Assembly (NCBI GenBank): GCA_003415625.1
Contig: PYIU01000008.1
Coordinates: 434,001-498,000, forward strand
Length of the DNA stretch: 64,000 nucleotides
From: Aquanectria penicillioides
Lineage: Eukaryota; Ascomycota; Sordariomycetes; Hypocreales; Nectriaceae
Direction: 5' to 3'
Shown here in pieces: positions 11,281 through 23,088 of this stretch. The notes beneath the pieces are model-generated. The model had not been told where the DNA came from and searched no databases. It worked only from the letters and a program-made list of their open reading frames with translations. Numbering within the stretch: the stretch's first letter is position 1; each line of letters opens with the position of its first letter. The position numbers and the translations under genes are program-made.

Positions 11281-12429
11281 TTACATCGCGGCGTGTCTTA
11301 AATTCTTTCCTCCAACATACGCTGGAGCATCGTCGACCATCAGCCTTCGTCCCTTGACATAGGAAACCACAAAACCAAACAGCTTCCAGTTTCCCATCTG
11401 ACCAATGGCATACTTCTTTCCAAGAGCCAAGAAAATCAACTTCTTGTCCATAGGCTTGTAAGGCGCAGGCGCGGCGGATCCAGTCAACGCAGCGTCGAGG
11501 GCTCCAGACAGGTAGATGACTTGGTTGTCGATGACGGTGACCTGTTTGGGCTCGATGTCGCCGATGTCACCGATTCCCCAAATGTTCTTGCTGCCAACAG
11601 CCCGCATGTGGCCATCCAACTTGACGCTCCCACTCGAATCGAGCAATCCGCTCGGGACAAACTCCGTGTTTGTCCGGACGCCGTGAAGGGGCAGGTACAA
11701 ATCTGCAGTCACAGTAGAGCCATTGGATAGCGACACCTCTGTCTTCTTTCCATCGGGAGCTCCTTTTGTACCAGAAACACGGGTTTTCGTTATGAGTCTG
11801 ACGCCAAGTCGCTTCAGATCCTTCTCCATGCTCCCGCGAACCGAAGATATGGCCTCTTCGAGGGGTTGCTCTCCGCTCACAACTAGGGTGATCGCCTTTG
11901 CAGCACCGTATCTGTCTGCCAATTCACCTGCCATCTCGATACCGGTAGCTCCAGCACCAGCAATGACGATGGACTTGGCATCATTGATTTGGTCCCGCAG
12001 GCTATGGATTGCAGCAGCCGTTTCCTCATGGCTTCCCACGAGTTTGAATGGCAAGTTACTGCTGAGACGGGAACCTGTCGCAATGACCAACTGATCGTAT
12101 ACAATGCTGCGCTTGGAACCATCGTTCAACAGCACATTTACAGCGTTTTTTTCCTGGTCAATGGCTTCCGCCTTGCCGAGGACGAATTCAAAATTCGCTG
12201 CGGCTGGGTGTTGCTCGAAGCCCGGCTTGATGGGGAAGAAGAGCTGGTCATCGGGGATTCCATCAGGGATGACTCCTCGAGTGGCTGCGATGTTCCAGAA
12301 GAAATGAGTGTTTGGCGAAACCAGGACCACTTTGAGATCCGGGATTTTGGGGACGGTGTACTTCAAAAGCTTATGCGCAAGGGGGAGGCCAGCCCAGCCT
12401 GCTCCCAGGATGACGGCAGTATTTGCCAT
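11281..12429 (-). CDS. FAD-dependent pyridine nucleotide oxidoreductase, AIF/AMID (FSP1)-like
   Basis: Uninterrupted frame of 382 aa from MANTAV, chosen because the Rossmann motif starts at once (LGAGWAG, residues 8-14); an in-frame ATG at 12477 would add 16 residues. The second dinucleotide fold, AGAGATGIEMAGEL, lies mid-protein. QLVIATGSR and IWGIGDIGDI are the usual FAD-contact motifs of Pyr_redox_2 proteins. Length and layout match AIF-homologous NAD(P)H:quinone oxidoreductases, often lipid-droplet or membrane associated. Probable role is NAD(P)H-dependent quinone reduction. It is divergent from the Zn2Cys6 regulator at 12977, with 547 bp between the start codons. Confidence 0.88.
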   Translation of the reverse strand: MANTAVILGAGWAGLPLAHKLLKYTVPKIPDLKVVLVSPNTHFFWNIAATRGVIPDGIPDDQLFFPIKPGFEQHPAAANFEFVLGKAEAIDQEKNAVNVLLNDGSKRSIVYDQLVIATGSRLSSNLPFKLVGSHEETAAAIHSLRDQINDAKSIVIAGAGATGIEMAGELADRYGAAKAITLVVSGEQPLEEAISSVRGSMEKDLKRLGVRLITKTRVSGTKGAPDGKKTEVSLSNGSTVTADLYLPLHGVRTNTEFVPSGLLDSSGSVKLDGHMRAVGSKNIWGIGDIGDIEPKQVTVIDNQVIYLSGALDAALTGSAAPAPYKPMDKKLIFLALGKKYAIGQMGNWKLFGFVVSYVKGRRLMVDDAPAYVGGKNLRHAAM

Positions 12430-12976
12430 TGTGGTATGCTGCGTGATGTGAAAGTGAGGAGATTCAAGAGAAGACAACGAAATAAATCAAGACGGTCGAA
12501 TAGATGAGATGCCAGGCTCTGGTTGTTTTATGTGATGATATGCTGAATTTGGATGGCAGATTGACTATGAGAGCATTGGGATCTGGCTCTATCGCCAAGT
12601 ACAAAGCTTTTACTATAACAAGCGGCTAAATACCATGTCGCCTCTGTTAACACAGCCCATCCCTCGGTGTGGATTCCTTCGGTCGAAGGCCGCCAGGGGT
12701 CACGACCGAGCTCCGTGTCCGAGAGCGAACTCCGCCGGGCGTCCCTCCGTTTCTCGTGTCGAGTCGCCTCCGCAGCCTTCGGTCAGTGCCCAACATCGAT
12801 AGCACATCCCGCAGGCCTCTTGCGACCAAGCCAGCATTACCGGGCATTCTTTTCTAGCCCAGACTTATTTGTTTACGCTTCAGTCCTGCATCTTTCAATT
12901 GTTTTCGGCCCTTTCTCGCTTTTGGGACATCGGCATTCGTAAACGCCGATGACCGACATCCCAGCCCAAACCAAGC
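12430..12976. promoter_or_regulatory. Shared divergent promoter, oxidoreductase / Zn2Cys6 regulator
   Basis: 547 bp between two divergent ATGs. It is rich in CGG/CCG triplets at about 12665-12760 and holds an inverted repeat CCTTCG-GT-CGAAGG at 12676-12689. These could be sites for the adjacent Zn2Cys6 protein, but no spacing rule is known for it. Confidence 0.4.
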
Positions 12977-15327
12977 ATGTCTACACCAGCACAGAACCAT
13001 CCACTGTCTACCAGCAGGCAACCAGCCTCGGCCTCGGACTCGGGACTCAAAGTATGGAGCTGCGTTATCTGCAGGCGTCGCAAGGTCAAGTGCGACAGAC
13101 GAGACCCCTGCTCTAACTGTACTCGAGCCAATGTTGAGTGCCACTACCCGGTCACAGGCCGCACCCCAAGGCGCAGCCGAGACCCAGCAGCGTGGAAGTC
13201 CCCGGCCCAGAAACAATCGGAGCTCCTGAGCCGGCTGCGGCGTCTGGAAGCTGTTGTTACTGAGCTTGCGGGCCAGGTGGAGGATGGCCCAAATGGGCCA
13301 AGTGACAGTCTGGTGACACCCCAGCCAAACCTCAGTCTCTCTGCGAGTGCGAGTGGAAGCACATCGAGTCCAGAAACGAACCAATCAGACACGCGGTCTG
13401 TTGTCCAGTCTCTCATAAGTTCTTCCAGTGAGTTGGCCAGCGTCAAAGCACAGCCTGGAAGTGAGTTTGACGAGGAATTCGGCCGCTTGGTTGTCGACAA
13501 AGATGGCAGCCTCCACGTCGGCAACCGCTTCTGGTCAGTCTTTTGCGATGAGGTTTGTTTCACACCGTCCGACAGCCAGTTCAACGCTCACCCTTATTCC
13601 GACAGGTCGACCATCTTTTCGAAGCGGTTTACGACGTAGCGGAGCACAGTGAACCGAATGGCTTCACCCCTGCTGTGGCTGGTGTTGGTGGTGCCTTTGG
13701 CAATCAAGGCTTTGTATTTGGCGGCAATGGTGGCTTGAGCAACCTCGATGCCCTCAACCCCTTGCCTTCTCAGATGCCATTTATCTGGCAATTATATGTG
13801 GAAAACGTCGATCCATTCATCAAGATCCTCCATGTTCCCACCATGGACAAAGTCATGCGTGAGCTCAAGGGCAAGTTTAGCACCGCGGGTAAGCTAGAAC
13901 CTCTGCTATTCGCCATCTCACTTGCAGTCATTGCTTCGATGGAGAAGGATGCCGTGGAGACAAATTTCAACACCCCAAAATCCCAGCTAATTGCGCAATA
14001 TCGATTTGGGACCGAACAGGCCCTCGGTCGAGCTGAATTTCTCGTCGCAAAGGACATTGTCGTTATCCAGGCATTCGTGATCTACCTCTCCGTGGCATCC
14101 TATCTTGGGGGCAAAGAGGTCGCATGGTCATTGGTCGGGGCTCTTTTAAGGGTTGCAAAGTCACTCAAGCTTCATCGCAACGACCCCGGTCGTCATGGTA
14201 GCGTACTAGAAAGCGAGTTGCGCCGCCGGCTCTGGTGGCACATTTGCTTCATCGACTCGAAAACCCAAAAGTCTGGCACCCAAGATCTGTCAATTTCAGA
14301 AGGCTCTTTTGAGACAGATTTGCCTTCCACACTAGGCGATTCTGATCTTGATTCCACCATAACCAATCCCAATCCATCGGATGAGAGCTCGGTCCGCATG
14401 ATCCCTTCTCTTGTCAGGTGTGGAATTTGGCAGTTGGTACAAGCACTCCGTGCGAATTCGACCAAGACGCCAGAAATCAAGTTGCAGATTTACTATGCGG
14501 CGAAATCCAACGTAGAGATGAATCATCTCAGCAGACTCCGCCTCGACCGCCCTTTTGACAGGTTTATCATGACAATGGCGTCCCTCTTCTTCGCCAAAGC
14601 CGAGTTGATCATCCATCGACCATCCCCGCAATCCAACACACCCGCGTCCCTCCATGCAGCTGCCAGGGCCGCCATGACAATCATCAATGCTGTTCACGCA
14701 CTCATCACAGAACCAGCTTGGGCCAACTGGCGCTGGCAGCTAGCAGGGCATGTCCCGTGGCACGCCATTTACATCTTCCTCCGTCAGGCTTGTCGGCAAC
14801 CGTGGGGCCCAGAATCCGAGCAGGTGTGGATCACAACCAAGCAATTGCTAGACTCGGCCTCGGGAGGTACAAAGGAGAATCAACTCTGGAGACCATTGGC
14901 AGATCTCGTGCGACAGACTGAGAGACATCGTGAGAGCGAGATGGCACAGTGGGCTTCAGAGGGAGCGACTCTATCGGATCTGGCCAGCCAGCGATTCAGA
15001 GTTGGAATTGCCACCGAGCCAACGATTGATGCGGCCTACCCAACAAGTGAGCTCAACCACCTAGTAATCGAGCAGCACACATCAAATCCCGTTAATATGC
15101 CGGCCATTAAGGGTACAGGGAATATTGTAGATGAAGGCCTCATTGAGCCATTGAGCAGCATCTCGGGCGCTCCGTCGAGCGGGTCGTTCCCGGAGGCCGC
15201 CGACCCGACGCTGTGGTCTCCCATGGGCGATTTGGACAACACCGGACCGCACGATGGCGGAGCTCCCATGGATTGGGATTCCTGGGATCAGGATGCGGGC
15301 TTGGAGTCGATATGGGATTTATTTTGA
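12977..15327 (+). CDS. Zn2Cys6 transcription factor with fungal-specific TF domain
   Basis: Exons 12977-13552 and 13606-15327; a 53-nt intron (GTTTGT...GACAG) gives VFCDE-VDHLFEAVYD. Product is 765 aa. The binuclear cluster at about residues 29-55 reads CVICRRRKVKC then CSNCTRANVEC, with all six cysteines in the usual spacing. A short leucine-bearing coiled coil (LLSRLRRLEAVVTELAG) follows as a dimerisation element. The middle homology region (PF04082-like) starts around PFIWQLYVENVDPFIKILH and includes LRRRLWWHICFID. The C-terminus is acidic with many Trp/Asp residues, a plausible activation domain. It probably regulates local genes, including the divergent oxidoreductase, but no target is shown. 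Confidence 0.92.
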
Positions 15328-15835
15328 GCAACACGTGCGTATTTTGCGTATTTTGCGTATTCTAGAGTGGTAATCCTTGCGGGTGAGCGCGCATGTGGAA
15401 AGTCGGTGGACACACCCATCACAGCCATGATCAGTGCCGTGCTCTCCAATGAAGTTGTATCGCCTCCATCGTCTATTTCGCCCTCGCTCCCTTTATGGCA
15501 AAACGTTTCTGATGATGCCTGCCCATATTGATCGTCATTATTCCCGACTCGCAGAATGCGGTCAGCCGCCATCCCGCGCCACAACCTCGGGCAGCACAGC
15601 GCAGCGTTGCTTATTACAGTGGGGCATCAAAAGTTCTTTAAAATGGCATGGAGATGATAAACACGGTTACATTCGACTTTCCATTGTGAATTTATCTATC
15701 GCTTTAAGGCGGCCAGGTCCAAGATGACCGCTTTTGCGCTTCCTCGTTCCCTATTTTTTTCCCCCTCCACTACCAATCCTCCGTATCCAAGTGTTCACCC
15801 ACATCTCGCCATAATTAGCATACGAACTTGCAGCC

Positions 15836-16900
15836 ATGTTCTTCCAAGTCACGTACACGCAATTGTTTCCTCCAAAGCCAGTATTTACCGAGGAAAATGT
15901 TCCATCGCAGAAAGGCAGAGTATTCATCGTCACCGGCGGGAATGCCGGTGTCGGGTTCGAACTTTGCAAGCTCCTCTACGCAACGGGAGCCACCATCTAC
16001 ATGACATCACGATCTGAGGTTTGCCTGGGCTACCAAATTCACAATATCCCTGAACGTAATTCAGCTAACAGAGCTTCGAAGGAACGCGCTACCAGTGCTA
16101 TCAGGAACATAACCGAGTCTATTCCACAGCCAGCCACCCCTGGAACGTTCAAGTCCCTTGTGCTGGATCTCAATGACTTGGAGTCTGTCAAGGCCGCCGC
16201 GGCTTCCTTCGCCGCTGAAGAATCGAAGCTAGACGTGCTCTGGAACAACGCAGGTACCGGGGGCTTCCTCGTAGAGGCCCAGGCCAGGACCGCTCAAGAC
16301 TTGTCGTCAATGGTTGGAATGCATTGTGTCGCAACACTGTTATTCACGCAGCTTCTCGAGCCGCAATTGCGAGCTGCCGCCGCTGCATCGTCTTCCCCCG
16401 GAGCTACGAGAGTGATTTGGACGTCAAGCATCTCCGTAGATGAGGTCTGGATCTCAAACGGCATCGACTTTGAGCTTCTAGACAAGGGCACGGACGACCA
16501 GGTCCAAAATTACCACATCTCCAAGGTCGGAACCTGGATGCTGAGCCGAGAGATGGCCAAGAGGTGGAGCGAGAAGGGCATCGTGAGCGTTACCCAAAAC
16601 CCAGGCAACCTCAGGACCGACTCATACAAGGGCATGCCGAAAATGCTTTGGCTCTTCATGACCATGCTCCTCCGAGACCCGAAGTATGGCGCGTACACAG
16701 AGCTTTTCTCGGGGCTGTCGCCGGACATCAAGCCTGAGCATAATGGCACGTATATCATTCCTTGGGGTCGCATTCGGCCCGACAGCGAATGCCCGAGGAA
16801 AGAGCTTTTGAAGGCCATGGCTCCTGAAGAGGATGGAGGATTAGGATATTGCAAGAAGTTTTGGGAGTGGTGTGAGGAAAAGTACCGGCCATATGTTTAA
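15836..16900 (+). CDS. Short-chain dehydrogenase/reductase, retinol dehydrogenase-like
   Basis: Exons 15836-16018 and 16082-16900, 333 aa. The cofactor motif TGGNAGVG is at about residues 34-41, NNAG follows, and the catalytic YHISK supplies Tyr and Lys. WNNAGTGG and PGNLRTD fit classical SDRs of the WWOX/retinol-dehydrogenase type; NAD(P)H is the likely cofactor. The intron (63 nt, GTTTGC...CGAAG) was placed because CTAAC sits too close to the nearer CAG and because joining gives TSRSE-ERATSAI. The intron is in frame and has no stop, so a retained form would carry 21 extra residues. The substrate is unknown. Confidence 0.88.
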   Translation: MFFQVTYTQLFPPKPVFTEENVPSQKGRVFIVTGGNAGVGFELCKLLYATGATIYMTSRSEVCLGYQIHNIPERNSANRASKERATSAIRNITESIPQPATPGTFKSLVLDLNDLESVKAAAASFAAEESKLDVLWNNAGTGGFLVEAQARTAQDLSSMVGMHCVATLLFTQLLEPQLRAAAAASSSPGATRVIWTSSISVDEVWISNGIDFELLDKGTDDQVQNYHISKVGTWMLSREMAKRWSEKGIVSVTQNPGNLRTDSYKGMPKMLWLFMTMLLRDPKYGAYTELFSGLSPDIKPEHNGTYIIPWGRIRPDSECPRKELLKAMAPEEDGGLGYCKKFWEWCEEKYRPYV

Positions 16901-17134
16901 TTATTTTGATTGTCCACGTTTCTGGAGGGGCTACTCTTCAGGCTAATCAAGGATTATTTACCACATCTCAAGTTTGATCATGTTTCCATATTTATTTCCT
17001 TCTTGTTATAAATTTACAGCGGTTGCCCCATATTACCACAGTGCTCCTAAATACCGATGTCTGTAAACCCCAACGACATTCAAGCTTTAATGAACCATTT
17101 GTTTTTACATATACACTTACAACACCCGCCAGCT
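16901..17134. other. Convergent 3' spacer
   Basis: 234 bp between the ends of the dehydrogenase and the glycosyltransferase genes; AT-rich, no gene. Confidence 0.5.
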
Positions 17135-19498
17135 CTACAGTGGACCCAGGTCATCCCTGAAGATCTCTTCATACCACTCTGGCCCCTGGGCACTATTTCG
17201 GCAGAGGTCTCTAAACTCCATCTCGGGCAGCCCAGACGCTGCCATTTCTCGCGTGAACCTCCGCGGCCTGCGCTTCGTCTTCTCCGAGGGCAGCGCCCAG
17301 TACGTCGCCGTTTTCTCGCCAATCTTGATCTGGGTCAGAGGCTCCAGCTCCTCCGGCCGCTCCAGGTACCTTACCACAAGGCGCCGAAGGTGCGGGAAGA
17401 ACCAGGTGCGGTCCCACCACCATTCTCGACGCTGCTTCAGCCCATCCATGTGGGCGTTGTGGTGGACCGCCACGGGGACGGCTTCGCTCCAGTAGTCAGC
17501 AAACAGCATCATGTCGCCCCAGTTGGGGTTGTCCTTTTTCTCATCGAATCCAATCTTCAGGAGCGGCGACGGCGTGTTTTTCAAGTCCTCTGGCACGCCC
17601 CGAAGGCGAACAGGGTTGATATGGAGGCGTCGGGAGGCTTCATCAACCGCCGCCTGGTCGTTCAGGCGCATGAATTCGCCGTCTGTTTCCTTGGACACGG
17701 TGGGGATGAAGAGTTGCTCAAAGTAATCGAGGCCAACATGATACTCGAATCCGTCGATGATCATCTGCGTAGCGGGGTCCTTCAACCACTTTGGGTCTGC
17801 TCTCCCCGGCTGCTTGCGCATCCAGGCACGCCACATCTCCTGTTCTCCCATGATCTCTGCAAAGATTCCCTGATCGGACTGGTAAGTTGGTTCGTGCGAC
17901 AAAACTCGGCTCATTCGCTCCACAGCTCGGCGTAGGTATCGTCGTAGGTCACCGGCAGGGCCCATGATAGTACCGGAGTTGAGGAAGATGGGTCGGTGGA
18001 AGCGGAAATCCTTGTTGACATCAGTTGTGCTTCCGTACAAGTCTGGGCGAGCAGGGCTTTGAGGAAAGGCGTCGCAGTTGATCACGACTCCAGAATAAGC
18101 GCCAGGCCAGCATTTCTTCTGGGCCGCGGCGATGATGGTTTGTTGCATGGGCATGTCTCCTGGGACCCCCCATTCCTTGGCAAGGCGCTCATTTGCGAGT
18201 CTGTTAGTCTCGTGGTAGCGCTTTATCAGAACCTCTGGCGGAAGCTGCCACCAAACATCAAGGGCATCTGTCATGACAACAAGGTCTTGGTCGAATAGCC
18301 TATCACCTGGGTGAGTGGTTTCAAGCATGGCCGAATCGAGGTACTCGAGCGTAGCCGTAATCTTTTCCAAATGTGAAGTGTCCAGTTCTCCTTCGAGTCT
18401 CTGCTTTCCCCAGTTCAAAATGATAGGGCTCGGGTAACCATTTGCCAGACCACTAAAGATTACCTTGCAAAGATCGGGGTTTGGGTTGTTCATTGGGAGA
18501 AGGATAACCAGACGGCGACTATCGGGATCTGGGACTGGAGTAACAAGTTTGTTATCATTGACCGGTGATTCGGGGGTTATTGGTGAATTCAGATCTATTG
18601 GCTGTTCTGGCGGGGGCATTGGTTTCTCTGGTGGTGGTGGCGGCGGTGGAGGAGCCGGATCCTTGGGCCTTTCAGGCAAAGGAATCGGGTCAATAGCCTT
18701 TTCAGGAGGCGGGACTGGTTTCTGGGGTGGTGGTGGAAGTACGGGATGTGTGGGCTTCTCTGGCGCAGGAACAGGGTTGGCCATCGTCACAGAAGAAGAC
18801 GGTTGAATAGGGACGACCGGCTCATCGGGTTTCCTAGACGGCTCAGGAGGGTTTAATTTCTCCGACTTTACAGAGTTCGCTTCAGACGCAGCGGTTTGCT
18901 CCGGCTTAGGGCTATATCCATATTCGAGCAGAGTCTCGGACGGTGCGGGCCGCTTGCCAGACTCGATTTGCTCTTGCTTTGTTTTCTGCCCATATTCGGA
19001 CAGAGATGGTGCCGCCCAGTCTCTGGACTCGGTTTCGTCCGCCATGAGAGCATTCACACTGTTGGTGGCCTGTAGCATCTCCTTTGTTGTTTGGTCTTTC
19101 ATAACAGTCGTCTTTGCGCTATTCGTGACGCCCAGCGTCGATTTCGGCTCGTTAAATACATGCTTGGTTGATTTGGTCCTGGCCGCGTCAATTGGTTCTG
19201 CAACTTTTCCTACCGCGACGGCGCCGTGGGAGCCTTCGGGGAGATATTCACGGTTCTACATCCGCGTTCGTCGTCAGTCCAGTCGTTTCTTTTGTGTTTC
19301 TTCCACCACACTCACATATACATGACTCAACGCCAAAAAGGTCGGAATCACCAAGACGGCTGCAATTAGCATCACCAACCTCCGCGCCGAGAGTCGATGC
19401 AAACGCCGCGGGATCATCAAGAACGAAGCGTGCGCATCTTGGCCACCGTGCTCTGAGACGCCGCTCTCCAGCGCCTCATAGTCGTGATATCTCGCCAT
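17135..19498 (-). CDS. Type II membrane glycosyltransferase (PLOD-GT-like) with proline-rich stem
   Basis: Exons 19498-19316 and 19255-17135, 767 aa. The 60-nt intron (GTGAGT...TGTAG) joins LSHVY to NREYLPEG. A short basic cytoplasmic tail (RRLHRLSARR) precedes one TM segment (LVMLIAAVLVIPTFLALS), giving Golgi/ER type II topology. A stem rich in Pro/Glu, including runs of eight prolines, spans about residues 150-240. The catalytic region contains LVVMTDALDVWW (a D-x-D-like metal site) and FLNSGTIMGP, reminiscent of the glycosyltransferase domain of procollagen galactosyl/glucosyl transferases. Donor and acceptor are unknown. An in-frame ATG at 19537 would add 13 residues. Confidence 0.8.
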
Positions 19499-19820
19499 TG
19501 AGAGTTCGACCTCGCTCCAACACCTCGGCACCGTCAAGGCAAGAATACGCGGATAGCTTGCAAAAGTGAGGAGTGTGGCAGAGACGGACAGCAGGGTCTA
19601 TTGGGGAAATAATGGGGTTTATCAATGGTTAGAACAGGCGCCATGCAGGCCACACACACAGTCTACGCTGCAGCCGCGTGGCAAGGGTCCGCCACCAGCA
19701 AAGAACTTGTACCCAAATCAGGAGCGCCCAGGGGATTTCTCAACCATTGGAATAGGTAGACGGCGGAGATCTATAATGCCATTTTGAGGGCGCTGTAGAT
19801 GAGCTGGTTGCTGTAAATGA

Positions 19821-19857
19821 ACGCTTTTGAGACGCTTTTGAGACGCTTTTGAGACGC
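19821..19857. repeat. Tandem repeat, 11-bp unit
   Basis: ACGCTTTTGAG occurs three times head to tail, followed by a partial fourth unit. Confidence 0.85.
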
Positions 19858-20088
19858 AGGCAGTCCATCTCTTCACGCCTCCTCTGTCTCAGTCATGAGA
19901 GACACTAAGCAACCGAATTTCAAACATGATGTCACACAGCAACCAAGGCCCGCGCATCATTGCGTGTTGTTGGAAATAACGACTGAAGGTGGATGATCCG
20001 TACATTCTTCCCCTTCGGCTATCTCGACCTCCCAAATTAGGCCGTCCGCTCTTCTCCGTCGGCCCCCTGACCCTGCCCAAGTGGGTTT

Positions 20089-20120
20089 GAGGCGGGACCA
20101 CGAGGCGGGACCACGAGGCG
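20089..20120. repeat. Tandem repeat, 13-bp unit
   Basis: GAGGCGGGACCAC is repeated twice and followed by the start of a third unit. Confidence 0.8.
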
Positions 20121-21543
20121 AGAAGGTTTCGGCGCATCCATCCACTCGCCCACCAAGCAAGGAGTCAAGGACCGTCATCCAGCACGAGGAAACGCACAAA
20201 CCTACGGATACAGAGGCCTGCCATTGCTCCATCTCACGTTCATGACAATTGGATTGGTTGACGAGAAAGGAGAGGAGCCCCTCGACAAGGGCCCATCAGC
20301 TCCAGCGAAGCACTAGGCCCTCTCATCGCAGCTGAGCGAGACACGCATCCCAGTTGATTGGCGCAACAACTGGGGTCCCTTATACTATTGTGAGGACCCC
20401 ATCGCGTGCCTGGGCCATCACCACCGCTTCGGGCCAGCGTTTAAACCCCGTTTGGACTAGACACGTCCAAGCTGGGGCGAGACTATTGAATCGCAAAAGC
20501 AGGAGTGGGCAGCAGCGTAAGGAGAAAAAAAGAAAATTATTCCAGTATGATAGTGGAAATCAGCAGACTACGGATTTTCGGATGTAGAAAGAAGGATGCG
20601 TTTATCCGTAATTTCACTTGGATTCGTCAAGCCGCGGAGCCTAAGCCACGACGCCTTCTAGCAGCTAAAGCGGATGGCAAGGCGACTTCTTTTTCTTTTA
20701 GCAGAGTGCTAATAATGAGTGCTAATAATATCGCCGACTCCCCGTGGGGTAAATAGCAGCAGCCATCAGGAACGGAACACAACCGCTGAGACAGGGGCAA
20801 GGGTCGCCAAGATCTGATACAGGGGAGGGGGCAGGAGATTCTCCAACTCAGTTTCCGACGCTTTTCCTCAGGCTCGCCCAAAAAAAAAATAATGTAGTAA
20901 AAAATGTTGTTATGGCTCTTCAATTGCCCATGAGCTGGTTAGAAAAATAATCTAAATATTTTGTTCGGATTATCCCTGAGAGGAACAGATCTGTTGCAAC
21001 ACGAAGTCATACGTCTGTCAACATACCAAGAAACTTCTTGTGTCGGAGTAATGAGCCAGCTATTTTTTATACATCTAACCTTATAGTTTCCCTCAGGTAT
21101 AAAGATTCGCCTAGCCCTTGCTCAGCCATTACCTAGCCATCTCTCGTCTACCATGATTCATTTCCAACAGTCTAAGTGAGTAGTACCAAGAATTAAGCAA
21201 TCAGGTAGCATTTTCTCATTTTCTCCAACTGTCCGCATTGTGCCATCACAGCACAAATCTCACAACACCAGTAAAATCACTCTCAAAAATAGAAGTCATA
21301 TGTCTTATATTTTAGCCAAATGTACCTCCCTAACGCTTAAACTTGGAACTTGCACTTTGCCTAAATCATTTATGTACGCCCATGATCATTTTGTCGTCAC
21401 CTATCAAACCAACCAACCAACCGCGACCAAAACTTTTTTGTATCATGCCCGTCCCATTCGTAATCAACCCAGTTATTTGAATGTAGCTCAACACAAACAA
21501 CCCACTCTTTTCTTTTTTTTTTCACCATCCTCTTCTTCTTGCT

Positions 21544-23088
21544 TTAGACGCTGATAGTCCTGAAGACGCTAAACTCCTCGCCAGTAGCCACCAGGCTGCC
21601 AGTGATCTGGGGGTGCCAGTGGACCTCCTTGACGTCCTTCAGGTAGTGCACGAACAGGAGCTGGGGCGGCACGTCCTTGACGCCGGCAGTGTCCTTGCTC
21701 TCCTCGTCGTCCAGCTCGACGGCCAGATCCCACAGGGTGACGGTGTTGTCGGCGGCGGCAACGGCCATGATGGAGTCGTCGGTGGGGTGCCACTCGACGC
21801 TAGTAATCTGCTCCTTATGGAAGTTGAAGCTGGCAATGGGCTGGGGCTTGTCGTCGTTGCCCTTCCACTGTCGCAGATCCCAGACGCCCCAGACTCCTGC
21901 GTCGTCACCAGAGGCCAACAGGTGGCTGGTCTGACGGGACCAGGACATGACGTTGACGTCAACGTTGGAGACCTGGACGGTGATGGCGGGCTTGCGCGAC
22001 TTGGATCGCACGTCCCAGATGCGAATGGTGCCGTCGCTGGAGGCGGAGGCAAAGACGGACTGCTCAGAGGGCGACCACTGGATCTCCTCGACACTGTTGG
22101 TGTGACCCTGGAAGGGACGGTTGTCAGTGACCCAGCCGCCACCGTCGGTTCGGGTGGTGACATAGATGAGACCGTCGTTGTCGCCGGTGAGCAGCTTACC
22201 ACCAGGGACCAGAGGCGACCAGTCAAGAGCATAACCCTCGCTCTTGTGCGCCCTCACGGTGGAGATGGGCTTGTTCTGCTGGGCGGTGATGGTGGTTCCG
22301 GGGTTGTCGAAGGAGTTCAGGTGGGGGGTGATGTCGTGGATGAAGACCTTGGAAGACTCGGTCATGGTAGCCGTGAGGGTCGTGGGGGCTCGTCCGAGCT
22401 CCTGGCTGGGGATCTGGTGTGATCGGATACGGTTGGTGGTGGAGTTGAGGGGGATCGTCTTGCTCTCGAGGATGGGCTCAGCGTCCTCATCATCATCATT
22501 ATCCGACTCGGAGTCAGAGTCGCCGCGGTCCATCTTGCTGAGGCCGCTGAACTTCATGACCATGATCTGGTTGTCGGTGGCCTTGGAGGTCTCAGCCTGG
22601 GTACCGGCTACGGTGTACATGGTGGCGGGGTAGGCCTTGCGGTTGTCGCCGAGGCCGTCCTTGACAATGTCAAAGGAGAGGCAGGGCCAGGGAGTGCTGA
22701 GATTGTGAAGCATTTCGTAGGTGGTCAGATCGGGGGCGAGGGTCTGGCCAGGCTCGAGCTTGTTTCGTCCGACGATGAAGGTGCTCTGGTCGACTTCCAT
22801 GGCGTCTGTACAAATTGTGAGATGGGTGTCAATTTAACAGCAGCTCTTGCGCATGCATCGTGGGGGATCATGTCGTGATGTGATAAACTCACCCTTCTCC
22901 TCGGCCTCTCGCTCGGCGTCAGGTCGGCCGTCAACACCAGCCTCGAAGATCTCGTCCTCGCTCTCGAACTCGTCCTCGAACTCATCCTCGAACTCGCCCA
23001 TCTCGTTGTCGACGTCCATCTTCTCGGGGCGATCGCCGCCCTTGAGGGGAGCATCGCCAAGCTCGGAGTCGGCGGTGCGCTTGGACAT
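21544..23088 (-). CDS. rrb1: Ribosome assembly WD40 protein Rrb1/GRWD1
   Basis: Exons 23088-22893 and 22805-21544 (87-nt intron, GTGAGT...TACAG), 485 aa. The very acidic N-terminus (EFEDEFEDEFESEDEIFEA) is typical of glutamate-rich WD-repeat proteins. The conserved GRWD block LAPDLTTYEMLHNLSTPWPC precedes about five WD repeats ending in WD/YV dipeptides (for example HTNSVEEIQWSP...IRIWDV and HKEQITSVEWHP...VTLWDL). In yeast Rrb1 is the dedicated nuclear chaperone of ribosomal protein L3 for 60S assembly, and the same role is expected here. The start lies next to the acidic tract, as in orthologues. Confidence 0.95.

Larger units (their letters stand above)
19499..21543. other. Intergenic region, 2 kb
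   Basis: Promoter of the glycosyltransferase gene and 3' flank of rrb1. It holds two short tandem repeats (listed) and A/T runs near 20881 and 21500. No coding feature recognised. Confidence 0.5.

Noticed and set aside
17057..17935. 292-codon plus-strand open frame
   Set aside because: Antisense to the glycosyltransferase catalytic region; no motif of its own.
21613..22422. 269-codon plus-strand open frame
   Set aside because: Antisense to rrb1 with repetitive Gly/Val/Asp composition.
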